Below, one piece after another: positions 9,947 to 16,844 of a stretch of 64,000 nt of DNA. A program made the translations under genes and the position numbers. Source of the stretch: CAWBUW01 sp963792075. GTDB taxonomy: Bacteria; Chloroflexota; Anaerolineae; Anaerolineales; UBA4823. The notes under the pieces are model-generated. The model worked only from the letters and a program-made list of their open reading frames with translations, searched no databases and was not told the origin of the DNA. The stretch is taken from NCBI GenBank assembly GCA_963792075.1, contig CAWBUW010000008.1, positions 1 to 64,000 of the forward strand, given 5' to 3'. Within the stretch, counting starts at the first letter, position 1. Each line of letters begins with the position of its first letter.

Positions 9947-9981
9947 TTTTTGTTTGGATGGCTCTGCCATCTAAACAAAAA
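9947..9981 (+). repeat. Inverted repeat before cpaE
   Basis: TTTTTGTTTGGATGG at 9947-9961 pairs with 9967-9981 across CTCTG, with one G-U pair. The right arm ends at AAAAAGGAGG, the cpaE ribosome site. On RNA it would be a 15-bp hairpin just before the Shine-Dalgarno. Confidence 0.6.
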
Positions 9982-9990
9982 GGAGGTCCT

Positions 9991-11262
9991 ATGAAAACTG
10001 CTGTTGGTTTTGCCGGCCCCGATCTTGCCCAGATCACGCGCGAATACGTGCTGACCGTGGATGAAACCCGCATCTCCTTATCTTTCATCCAGACAAAATG
10101 GGAATTGTTCCTCTCCAGCCTGGGGGAGGGCGAGCCCGATCTGTTGATCCTGTATGCGGATGTTGCGCCAGGCGTGGAAGATTTGGTCAATGTGCTCGCC
10201 AGGTTGAAGAAAGCCCTGGCAATCATCCTGCTGCCCACGGGCTGGGCGGATTTGCAGGGCACCATCGAGAAGGTGGATTGCGTGCGCGGCATCTACGTCC
10301 AGCCAGCCGCGCCTGCCGAAGTGCTGAAGCGCGGCCTGAACGCCGTCCAGACCGAGCAGGCGAAGCGCCAGACCGTGGCGCCCCTGGGTGATGCGCTCAG
10401 CAAGAACGAGCGCGCCTCAAGCGTGGTAGGCACGCGGGTGATCGCCTTCATCTCCTCCCAGGGTGGGGTGGGCAAATCCACCCTGGCGGAAGGGCTGGGG
10501 TTTGAGCTGGCAGCACGGCGGAATATCAACTCGTTATTATTCTCGTTCGATTTGCCCCCCGCGGCGCCCCTGCGCTTGGATCTGCGCTACCAGCCCAGCG
10601 CGCAGGAGTTCTTTGCTCACCCGGGTCCGCACGGCTTTAAAGAATCCGTGCAGCAAACCAAGGATGGTCTGGATGTAGTGATTGCGCCCTGCGAATCGTA
10701 CGCCTACGCCAACATCGCCACCACCATCCCCGAAGCGGCGCATTCCATCCGCTCGCTGGTGATCACCTCGTATGCCTTCAATTACGGCGCCATCCTGCTC
10801 GACTTGCCCTCCAGCGAAGAAGCCTGGACCATGCAGCCCTTGATGGCGGCTAACCTGGTGCTGATCGTCTCGCGCCCCACGCTGGATGGTGTCCGAGCGA
10901 CGGCGCACACCGCCAGGCTGCTGACCGAGAACTTGCAATCCAACCACCGCATCCCCAAAGAGAGCATTTTTGTGGTGCTCAACCAGCGCACCAAACATTC
11001 CACCTTTACGGCTTCCAGCTTTCACCAGAAAGGTGCCAACCAGTATGGCTGGTTCCCGCCGGTGCTGACCACGATTGACTATGACCCCCTGATCCCCGCC
11101 ACGCAGGATGCCGGCCGCCCGGCAGTCAACGTGGCAGAAGACCTGGGCAAGAACATCGCCGCGCTGGCGGATATGTTCTACGGCAACCTGCAACTGTCCT
11201 CCAAGAATGGGCGCTCCAAGGCGCGCAGCTTCCTGGGGATCCGCGTGCGCGTAGGAGATTAA
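9991..11262 (+). CDS. cpaE: CpaE/TadZ-like pilus localisation ATPase
   Basis: Protein of 423 residues with a receiver-like N-terminal domain (about 1-115) and a MinD/ParA-type P-loop domain whose deviant Walker motif GGVGKST is near residue 157. In Tad systems TadZ/CpaE places the pilus machine in the cell. The start at 9991 is set by AAGGAGG six bases upstream; an earlier in-frame start at 9958 lies inside the hairpin. It follows cpaB and is four bases from tadA, the usual Tad order. The deviant-Walker Lys expected upstream is not obvious, so ATPase activity is likely but not certain. Confidence 0.8.
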   Translation: MKTAVGFAGPDLAQITREYVLTVDETRISLSFIQTKWELFLSSLGEGEPDLLILYADVAPGVEDLVNVLARLKKALAIILLPTGWADLQGTIEKVDCVRGIYVQPAAPAEVLKRGLNAVQTEQAKRQTVAPLGDALSKNERASSVVGTRVIAFISSQGGVGKSTLAEGLGFELAARRNINSLLFSFDLPPAAPLRLDLRYQPSAQEFFAHPGPHGFKESVQQTKDGLDVVIAPCESYAYANIATTIPEAAHSIRSLVITSYAFNYGAILLDLPSSEEAWTMQPLMAANLVLIVSRPTLDGVRATAHTARLLTENLQSNHRIPKESIFVVLNQRTKHSTFTASSFHQKGANQYGWFPPVLTTIDYDPLIPATQDAGRPAVNVAEDLGKNIAALADMFYGNLQLSSKNGRSKARSFLGIRVRVGD

Positions 11263-11265
11263 GCC

Positions 11266-12591
11266 ATGGTACTCAGCATGTTGGATGAATCCGTACAACC
11301 CCTGCGCCTGCTGGAAAGCCCTGCCAGCCAGCGCCAGATGATTGATGATGTGATCGAGGGGATCAACCGCGAGTTCCCTTCCTCCGTTCTGCGCTCCCAG
11401 GAGCCAGACGACCAGGAGAAGGTGAAAAGCCGGGTGCACGTGCTGGTGAACAAGGCTTACCGCCTGCGCGGGGTGGTGCCGACGGCGCAGGACAACGATA
11501 ACCTGTCGAATGAGATCACCCGCCGGGTGTTAGGCCTGGGTTTTCTCGACCTGCTCCTGCCTCCCGGGCGCACGGACCTGTCCGAGATCACGATTTACTC
11601 ATCCGGCCTGGTCCAGGTGATGCCCAAAGGCAGCGTGCGCTGGGAGACCATCCCCCTGCAGGTGGAAGCCAGCGAAGTCTGGCGTGTGCTCACCCTGCTG
11701 CTGGGGGCTCAGTCCAAAGCCCTCAACGAAGCCACGCCGAGCGTGCATGCCCGCCTGCCAGCCACCCGTCACAACCCGGGCGGTGGACGCATCAAGGTGC
11801 TGCATCCGGTGATTGCCCCCGGCGATGGCTATCCCTCGGTCAACATCCGCCTCTACGAGCAGAAACCGGTGCATCCCGAATGGCTGCTGGAACGTGGCTT
11901 GATGACCTCCGAAATGATGGCTTTCCTGGGTGAAGCCGTATGCTCTGGCAAGCGTCTGCTGATCACTGGAGGCACACGTACTGGCAAGACCACGCTGCTC
12001 TCTGCCCTGTGCAACTACCTGCCGCTGGGATGGCGCATCATCAAGATCGAGGATCCCGCTGAGATTTGGATTGACCGCCAGACGGTGCAAACCATCGAAT
12101 CTAGGCCCGTGCCGCCCGGCTCTGAGGTGCCCACTTATTCGCTGGCAGACGGTGTGGACGACGCCATGCGCATGTCGCCCGATTACCTGATCGTTGGCGA
12201 GGTGCGCGATGGCCGGGCGGCGCTGGCCATGTTCCGGGCGCTGCTCACCGGTCACTCTGGCGCCTGCACCTTTCACGCCAGCTCCCCGCGCGAAGCTTTC
12301 CGCCGCCTGGCGACGATCATGGGCGCTGACGAGGGCATCCGCCCCCACGAAGCTGCCCAGGTCATCGCCGACAGCGTGGACCTGCTGGTCCAGATCGGCC
12401 TGCGGGAGGATGTCCGGCGCGTTACAGAGATCGCCCAGCTCAGCAAGGTCGCCAGAGGCCAGGTGGTGCGTTACCGCCGGCTGTGGCAGTATGACGAACA
12501 ATCCACCAGCGATCATCCTCGCTGGATACAGAACGCTTGTACCCAGCGAGAATTGGAAACCCCACCCCCTGCCCCCGCCCTGCGGGGGTAA
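11266..12591 (+). CDS. tadA: TadA/CpaF-type secretion ATPase
   Basis: Hexameric type II/IV secretion ATPase that drives Flp-type pilus assembly. Protein of 441 residues: N-terminal domain to about 200, then Walker A GGTRTGKTT (about 235), an Asp/Glu box (EDPAE, about 263), Walker B LIVGEVRDG (about 308) and a His box GHSG...TFHA (about 330). All key ATPase motifs are intact. The C-terminus after about residue 415 is Pro/Ala-rich. It lies four bases after cpaE and before tadB. Confidence 0.9.
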   Translation: MVLSMLDESVQPLRLLESPASQRQMIDDVIEGINREFPSSVLRSQEPDDQEKVKSRVHVLVNKAYRLRGVVPTAQDNDNLSNEITRRVLGLGFLDLLLPPGRTDLSEITIYSSGLVQVMPKGSVRWETIPLQVEASEVWRVLTLLLGAQSKALNEATPSVHARLPATRHNPGGGRIKVLHPVIAPGDGYPSVNIRLYEQKPVHPEWLLERGLMTSEMMAFLGEAVCSGKRLLITGGTRTGKTTLLSALCNYLPLGWRIIKIEDPAEIWIDRQTVQTIESRPVPPGSEVPTYSLADGVDDAMRMSPDYLIVGEVRDGRAALAMFRALLTGHSGACTFHASSPREAFRRLATIMGADEGIRPHEAAQVIADSVDLLVQIGLREDVRRVTEIAQLSKVARGQVVRYRRLWQYDEQSTSDHPRWIQNACTQRELETPPPAPALRG

Positions 12592-12601
12592 GAGAATAAT
12601 T

Positions 12602-12642
12602 TTGGTTATCCAATTGCTGCTTTGCAGCAATTGGATAACCAA
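12602..12642 (+). repeat. Perfect 19-bp inverted repeat between tadA and tadB
   Basis: TTGGTTATCCAATTGCTGC at 12602-12620 and its exact complement at 12624-12642 are separated only by TTT. The tadB ribosome site (GAAAGGAA) follows directly. It is among the cleanest of the operon hairpins. No T-tract follows. Confidence 0.75.
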
Positions 12643-12655
12643 GAAAGGAAAAACT

Positions 12656-13570
12656 ATGGACATTGACACAACCATTTTTCTCATCGCCGGCGTGATCACC
12701 GTGATCGTGCTGCTCCTCGGCTGGGAGCTGTCCGGGCGGTGGGCGTACCTGACTTCCTCCAGCGCCCGGCGTCTGCAAAATGCCGAAGCGGTAGAGTATC
12801 TGGAGGGCCTGAGCGCCCTGCCCAAAGGGACGCTGCCGTATCGGCTGGTCGAAGCCCAGGTGAGCCTCACCCCCACCCAGTTTGTGCTGTTGGCCATCTT
12901 CCTGGGGGTGGCTGGTGCCCTTCTGTGCTGGGCGCTGTTCTTTCCCGGCCTGCCCAGCTTGGCGGTGGGGGGTGTGCTGGGGTACTTGCCCTTCGCGTAT
13001 CTCCAGGAGAAAGCTCGCAGCCGTGGCCGGCTGATGGACGAAAAGCTGGCGCTGGCTTTATCCCGCATCGCCCCGGGCTTGCAGGTCAACCGCGGCCTGG
13101 ATGAAGTGCTGGAAGAAGTGGCGAAATCCCTGAGCTCCGAAGGTCCCAACCCCTTGACGCCTGAGCTGCTAATGACTGCCAAGGACATGCGCACGCGCAA
13201 TGTCGAAGGTGCGCTGCGCGACCTGGCGCAGCGCTCGCCTTCCCTATCCCTGGCAAACGTCGCCATGCTTTTAGAGAGCTACCACCGCGCCGGCGGCGGG
13301 CAGTACGCGCAGGTCTTCAGTGAGACAGCGACCTCGATTCAGCGCATCCTGGCGGTGCGCACGCATGCCCAGGCGAAAGCCGCCCAGCCCCTCCAGTCAG
13401 CGAAGCTGATCCCGGCCATGTTGGGCGTGGTGCTGCTGGTAATGGTTGGCGATCCGGTGACCCGAGCTTCGTTCCACGATCCGCTTGTGCAGGTGGTGAT
13501 GACCCTGGCGATCGGGGTGATGGCTGCCGGTTACCTGTTCATGCGCAACGAAGTGCTGAAGACGGTCTAG
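12656..13570 (+). CDS. tadB: TadB-like inner-membrane platform protein
   Basis: Platform protein of the Tad machine, with a type II secretion GspF-like domain. Protein of 304 residues with helices near residues 8-26, 78-105, 240-258 and 270-292, and a soluble GspF-type domain between about 120 and 225 containing repeated Leu/Ala helices. The start at 12656 is chosen because GAAAGGAA lies just upstream. It is followed after 10 bases by tadC, as in Tad loci generally. Confidence 0.8.
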   Translation: MDIDTTIFLIAGVITVIVLLLGWELSGRWAYLTSSSARRLQNAEAVEYLEGLSALPKGTLPYRLVEAQVSLTPTQFVLLAIFLGVAGALLCWALFFPGLPSLAVGGVLGYLPFAYLQEKARSRGRLMDEKLALALSRIAPGLQVNRGLDEVLEEVAKSLSSEGPNPLTPELLMTAKDMRTRNVEGALRDLAQRSPSLSLANVAMLLESYHRAGGGQYAQVFSETATSIQRILAVRTHAQAKAAQPLQSAKLIPAMLGVVLLVMVGDPVTRASFHDPLVQVVMTLAIGVMAAGYLFMRNEVLKTV

Positions 13571-13580
13571 GAGTGTGTCT

Positions 13581-14444
13581 ATGGAAAGCCTGATGATCCT
13601 CATTGCCTTGTTGGTGGCGATCCTTGCTGCCTATGCGGTCAACACCTTTGTCACGGTTGCCGATCCCGGCGTTGCCCGGCGGCTGGAAAACATTGACCAG
13701 CCCGCCGTGCATCAGGAACCGTTCGAGTGGGTCGGCGCGCCTTTCCTGCGCCTGATCCCGCAGTATTTCAAGCACATCCAGGACGATCTGTACTGGGCAG
13801 CCTTCACCGCGCCTTCCTGGGCATCAAAATCCCCCGCCTGGATCGTCGGCCGGCAGGTTTTGATGGCTGGGGCTTTAGCTGTCTTCACCGCCTGGGCGAT
13901 CCGCAGCAACCTGGGGCTGTGGGTGGGCGGCTATCTCGGCTGGGTCCTGATGCGGGCGGACCTGAGCGCTAAAGCCTCGCACGTCCGCAGTCAGATTTCC
14001 CAGGAGCTGCCCGAGTTCTTGCAGTTGATCGCTGCCGAATCCGCCAGCGGTGCCGGGCTTGAAGCCGTCCTGATGCGCGCCGCCCAGGGCGAAGGCACCC
14101 TGCCGGCCTGGCTGCGCCGGGTGCTTGCCATTGCTCACGGGCGCAGCCTGCTGTTCGCCCGCGAAACTGGCTCCGGCATCTTGATGCAGGAAGCCGAGCG
14201 CAGTGGGCATCCAGACCTGATCAGCTTTGCCATCCAGTTGGGTTTTGCCTTGCGCGGCGCCCAGGTGCAGGAGACCCTGACTCGCCTGGCGGTGCAGTTT
14301 TCCGATACCTATGTTGGCAAAGCAGAAATTCGCACCGAGCGGCTGGCGAACACCCTGGGCGTTCTGGTGGCAGTGTTCTATTTCCTTCCGTTCCTGGTCG
14401 TGATCCTGTTCGTTGTCGGGGTGCCGCTCATTCGCTCTTTTTGA
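13581..14444 (+). CDS. tadC: TadC-like inner-membrane platform protein
   Basis: Second GspF-type platform protein, paralogous to TadB and expected to pair with it under TadA. Protein of 287 residues with helices at about 3-24, 85-125 and 262-285 and a soluble domain between, with QELPEFLQLIAAES near 145 typical of the family. The ATG at 13581 is preferred over the GTG at 13575 because the TAGGAG site would be too close to the latter. Confidence 0.8.
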   Translation: MESLMILIALLVAILAAYAVNTFVTVADPGVARRLENIDQPAVHQEPFEWVGAPFLRLIPQYFKHIQDDLYWAAFTAPSWASKSPAWIVGRQVLMAGALAVFTAWAIRSNLGLWVGGYLGWVLMRADLSAKASHVRSQISQELPEFLQLIAAESASGAGLEAVLMRAAQGEGTLPAWLRRVLAIAHGRSLLFARETGSGILMQEAERSGHPDLISFAIQLGFALRGAQVQETLTRLAVQFSDTYVGKAEIRTERLANTLGVLVAVFYFLPFLVVILFVVGVPLIRSF

Positions 14445-14486
14445 AGGTTCCCCGTCCAAACCATTTTCTTTTCAAGGAGGTTTCCC

Positions 14487-14705
14487 ATGTTTCACAAAGA
14501 ATATAGCATCCGTTCGTACCTGTCCAAAAAGGCAAAGCGCATCGGGGCATTTCTTGCCAGCCCGCGCAGCGAGCGCGGCGAAGAATTTGCCAGCGTGGCT
14601 GCCCTCACCGCCCTGGTGCTGCTGATCATCCTGACCGTGATGGGCATCTTTCGGACAGCGTTGGTCGCCGCCTTTGATCGCATAGCTGCTATGCTCAGTT
14701 TCTAA
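14487..14705 (+). CDS. flp: Flp-type pilin subunit
   Basis: Small prepilin of 72 residues. A basic leader ends in ...SERG, followed by EEFASVAALTAL and a hydrophobic helix to about residue 57. This matches the Flp layout in which a prepilin peptidase cuts after Gly and leaves Glu at position +2 or so. The usual Glu-Tyr pair is replaced by Glu-Phe. AAGGAGG lies just upstream. It is the likely building block of the filament made by the Tad genes. No prepilin peptidase gene is in the window. Confidence 0.7.
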   Translation: MFHKEYSIRSYLSKKAKRIGAFLASPRSERGEEFASVAALTALVLLIILTVMGIFRTALVAAFDRIAAMLSF

Positions 14706-14753
14706 AATATATTGTGTTTTACGGGTAACACCCGTAATCAACACAATATATTT
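14705..14753 (+). repeat. Nested inverted repeat between pilin and tadE
   Basis: AAATATATTGTGTT (14705-14718) pairs with 14740-14753, and inside it TACGGGT (14720-14726) pairs with ACCCGTA (14730-14736). The AT-rich outer and GC-rich inner stems are separated by single unpaired bases. GAAGGAGG follows. Placed after the abundant pilin gene, it could protect the pilin mRNA. Confidence 0.65.
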
Positions 14754-14770
14754 ATTTGAAGGAGGACATC

Positions 14771-15167
14771 ATGCGCAAACATGAAAAAGGTTCCAGCACC
14801 GTGGAGTTTGCTGCCAGCGTGCTGCTCGTCATCCTGATGTTCCTGGGCATGCCTGCAGTTTGGCGCTTACCTGTGGGCATCCTCGGTGGTTGAAAACGCC
14901 GCCCGCCATGGGGCACGCATGGGTTCGGTGGCACAGGGCTGCGCGCCTTGCCAGGCTGTCACGGCTGCCAAAGCCGCCCTGCAGGGTCAGCCGCTTATCC
15001 AGAGTTCATCCGTTTCTGTACTTGCGCCCGGCGGGGTGGTGGGTTCCATTGTCAAGATCCGCGTTTCAGCGCGAATCCCGCTGTTCCTGCCGGCCGCGGA
15101 CACCCTGGGTCTGGACAGGCTCATGCAGGTGCAGGCAGAGGCAACGTTTCGCCAGGAAGGCTGGTAA
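14771..15167 (+). CDS. tadE: TadE-like pseudopilin (one frameshift)
   Basis: Minor pseudopilin of the Tad system. The N-terminus has the TadE signature STVEFAAS followed by a hydrophobic helix. The frame breaks after LGM near 14850, where one extra C changes the reading; the other frame gives LQFGAYLWASSVVENAAR and runs to 15167. The corrected product is about 131 residues, the usual TadE size. GAAGGAGG lies before the ATG. The frameshift falls within the transmembrane segment, so the gene is either inactive or mis-sequenced. Confidence 0.75.
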
Positions 15168-15169
15168 CG

Positions 15170-15607
15170 ATGAACCACCGGCGTGAACGCGGTCAGATCA
15201 TCCCGTTCATCATCTTCATCATCCTGGCGCTGGGCTTGATGATCGCCGTGGGGTTGCAGGTCGCCCGCATCGTCTACGCACGCGGCGAGGTGGGCAAAGC
15301 CGCGGACGCCGCGGCGCTGGCTGCTGCCTCACGCCTGGACCTTGCCGCCTATCGCGAAACCGGGCAGATCACTTTCTTGCCCGATGCCTCAGCGACCGCC
15401 CAGGAATATGCCTCGCGCAATACCGCCTTCCTGGGGGCGCGGGGGATTGGCGTATCGGTGACGCACCTGCGCATCGACTCTGCCTCCCGTATCGTCTTTG
15501 TCACCGTCTCTGCCGACCTTTCCTCGCTCCTGCCTGGATTTCTCACCCACCGCGGTGCGTACAGCATCACCGGCTACGCCCAGGCGCGCATGCAAGGCGC
15601 TCCCTGA
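15170..15607 (+). CDS. tadG: TadG-like Tad-locus membrane protein
   Basis: Protein of 145 residues that opens with RERGQIIPF and a transmembrane helix (about residues 10-30), followed by GEVGKAADAAALAAA. This is the N-terminal Tad domain found in TadG-type proteins. Full TadG proteins often carry a long extracellular part; this one is short, with a small beta-rich domain only. It begins two bases after tadE ends. The start at 15170 is the only one that keeps the conserved Arg-Gly before the helix. Confidence 0.75.
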   Translation: MNHRRERGQIIPFIIFIILALGLMIAVGLQVARIVYARGEVGKAADAAALAAASRLDLAAYRETGQITFLPDASATAQEYASRNTAFLGARGIGVSVTHLRIDSASRIVFVTVSADLSSLLPGFLTHRGAYSITGYAQARMQGAP

Positions 15608-15617
15608 ATCTTTGCCT

Positions 15618-15654
15618 GGGTAATATTTACAGCGCTTCGCAGTAAATATTACCC
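15618..15654 (+). repeat. Perfect inverted repeat after tadG
   Basis: GGGTAATATTTAC at 15618-15630 and its exact complement at 15642-15654 flank an 11-base loop. It is followed at 30 bases by a stronger terminator-like hairpin. Confidence 0.6.
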
Positions 15655-15680
15655 CAATAATTGAATACCTTCGTTAGCTA

Positions 15681-15726
15681 AAACCGTCACACGTGAGCAG
15701 CAGTCCGGCTGGATGTGTGACGGTTT
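15681..15726 (+). terminator. Likely intrinsic terminator of the Tad operon
   Basis: AAACCGTCACAC (15681-15692) pairs perfectly with GTGTGACGGTTT (15715-15726). TCCTATTTTCCCC follows, giving a short T-containing tail. It lies after the last Tad gene and before the OB-fold gene. Confidence 0.55.
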
Positions 15727-15742
15727 CCTATTTTCCCCTTCT

Positions 15743-15767
15743 CCCCCCATTTTCCGAAAATGGGGGG
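15743..15767. repeat. C-rich palindrome of a dispersed class
   Basis: CCCCCCATTTTC-CGAAAATGGGGGG type palindrome at 15743-15767. The same C-run, A/T core with TTCCGAA, G-run design recurs at 21956-21985, and a related form is at 4883-4908. Probably a dispersed intergenic repeat of this genome. Confidence 0.55.
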
Positions 15768-15797
15768 AAGCAAAGGGGGCAGAAAGGAGAAAATTAG

Positions 15798-16268
15798 ATG
15801 ATCAATCAAGTTACCCTCGAAGGCTTTCTCGTCAGCCGCTGGGAATACAAGGGCGAGGCGTTCCTGCGCCTCGCCCACCACCGCCCGCGGCGCGAAGGCG
15901 AGCTGATCCACTCGGACTACATCACCGTGCGCATTGCTGATCCTCTCGAAGCCCTGCCCACCTTACAGCAAGGCGACCTGGTGCGCGTGCTGGGCGAGGT
16001 GTGGGGCAAGGATATCCTGGAGCCATTAGGGCGCGTCCTCCAGAAGGCGCACCTGAACGTTGTCCTGTCCCCCGAGCTGGAAAACCTGATCATCCCCCGC
16101 CCAACTGCCTACATCCTGGCGCAGCAGGTCAGCCTGATAGATAGCAAAGCGGAGGCGTATGCAAAGGCGGCAAAGAGGGCGGGCAGGCCGGTGAAGTTGA
16201 GAGAGAAGAAGGAAAAATCACAGGCAGTGGATGTGCTGCCTGAAGTAGCAGTTATCCAGGTTACCTAG
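15798..16268 (+). CDS. Small OB-fold, SSB-like protein
   Basis: Protein of 156 residues. The first 95 residues read like an OB-fold single-strand DNA-binding domain: MINQVTLEGFL, then a charged loop, then YITVRI and LVRVLGEVWGK strands. The C-terminal third is basic, with Lys/Arg stretches. It lacks the acidic DxxPF tail of true SSB, unlike the SSB at 21.2 kb. AAAGGAGAAAATTAG precedes the ATG. It may act on single strands during transfer of the element. The family call is moderate. Confidence 0.6.
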   Translation: MINQVTLEGFLVSRWEYKGEAFLRLAHHRPRREGELIHSDYITVRIADPLEALPTLQQGDLVRVLGEVWGKDILEPLGRVLQKAHLNVVLSPELENLIIPRPTAYILAQQVSLIDSKAEAYAKAAKRAGRPVKLREKKEKSQAVDVLPEVAVIQVT

Positions 16269-16365
16269 CAGCATTTTGTTGGATTGAGGTCTTTACCATC
16301 TGCCCAGATGGGCTGCATAGTGTGATACAGAACATATATTGAGCTATAAAACCGATACCGGTTGT

Positions 16366-16770
16366 TTATTTCGGTTCAATCCCAATAGCTGACCTGATCC
16401 ACTGCTGGCATTGGTTAACCGCTTTGTGCGTACCTTTGTCGACCCGGCAGGCATAACTGTGATGGATGAAGCGCTCTTCCCAAATCGGCTCGATGAGGTT
16501 GCACAGCGCATGGTGAACGACGCGGTCACGAAAGGGCGCTGCGCTGTCCAGGCGTTTCTTGGGCTCGTGGATATAAAAATTGTGATACTCGCCTGGCTGG
16601 TAAGTGTGGGTCAGCAGTTCGGATTGCAATTCCAGCAGGTTGTGTTCCAGGTCAAACTCGAAATCAGCCACCGCCTGGCGGTCGCGTTTGCCGCGGCGAG
16701 CGGCACGCCAGGCCAGGTATAGATTTTCGAAACTGCAAATCTGTGGGTAGAGGTTTTTGTAGGTCTTCAT
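16366..16770 (-). pseudogene. DGR-type reverse transcriptase, N-terminal fragment
   Basis: The 134 residues match the beginning of reverse transcriptases of diversity-generating retroelements: MKTYKNLYPQ at the start, then the conserved SAAPFRDRVVHHALCN block (about residues 68-83) and a HSYACR motif. The frame ends after a short unrelated tail, SAIGIEPK. The palm domain with its catalytic Tyr-x-Asp-Asp motif is absent on every frame before the next gene, so no activity is expected. ATG at 16770 is chosen because homology begins there. It lies just downstream of its target gene in the same direction, the normal DGR order. Confidence 0.75.
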
Positions 16771-16793
16771 CTCAAAAATCACTTTCCGTGAGG

Positions 16794-16816
16794 TGTGGGG
16801 GGCTTTGCCCCCCACA
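16794..16816. repeat. Hairpin just downstream of the DGR variable region
   Basis: TGTGGGGGGC (16794-16803) and GCCCCCCACA (16807-16816) form a perfect 10-bp stem with a three-base loop, 28 bases past the target stop codon. In characterised DGRs a hairpin or cruciform of this size just after the variable region marks the site for cDNA homing. The position fits that role. Confidence 0.55.
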
Positions 16817-16844
16817 GAAGTCCAGAAACCAGAAGTTCAGCAGA

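Noticed and set aside
11599..13266. 555-codon minus-strand frame
   Set aside because: It is antisense to tadA and tadB, which carry intact Walker motifs and family order. Its composition is rich in Ser, Arg and Pro, as in shadow frames.
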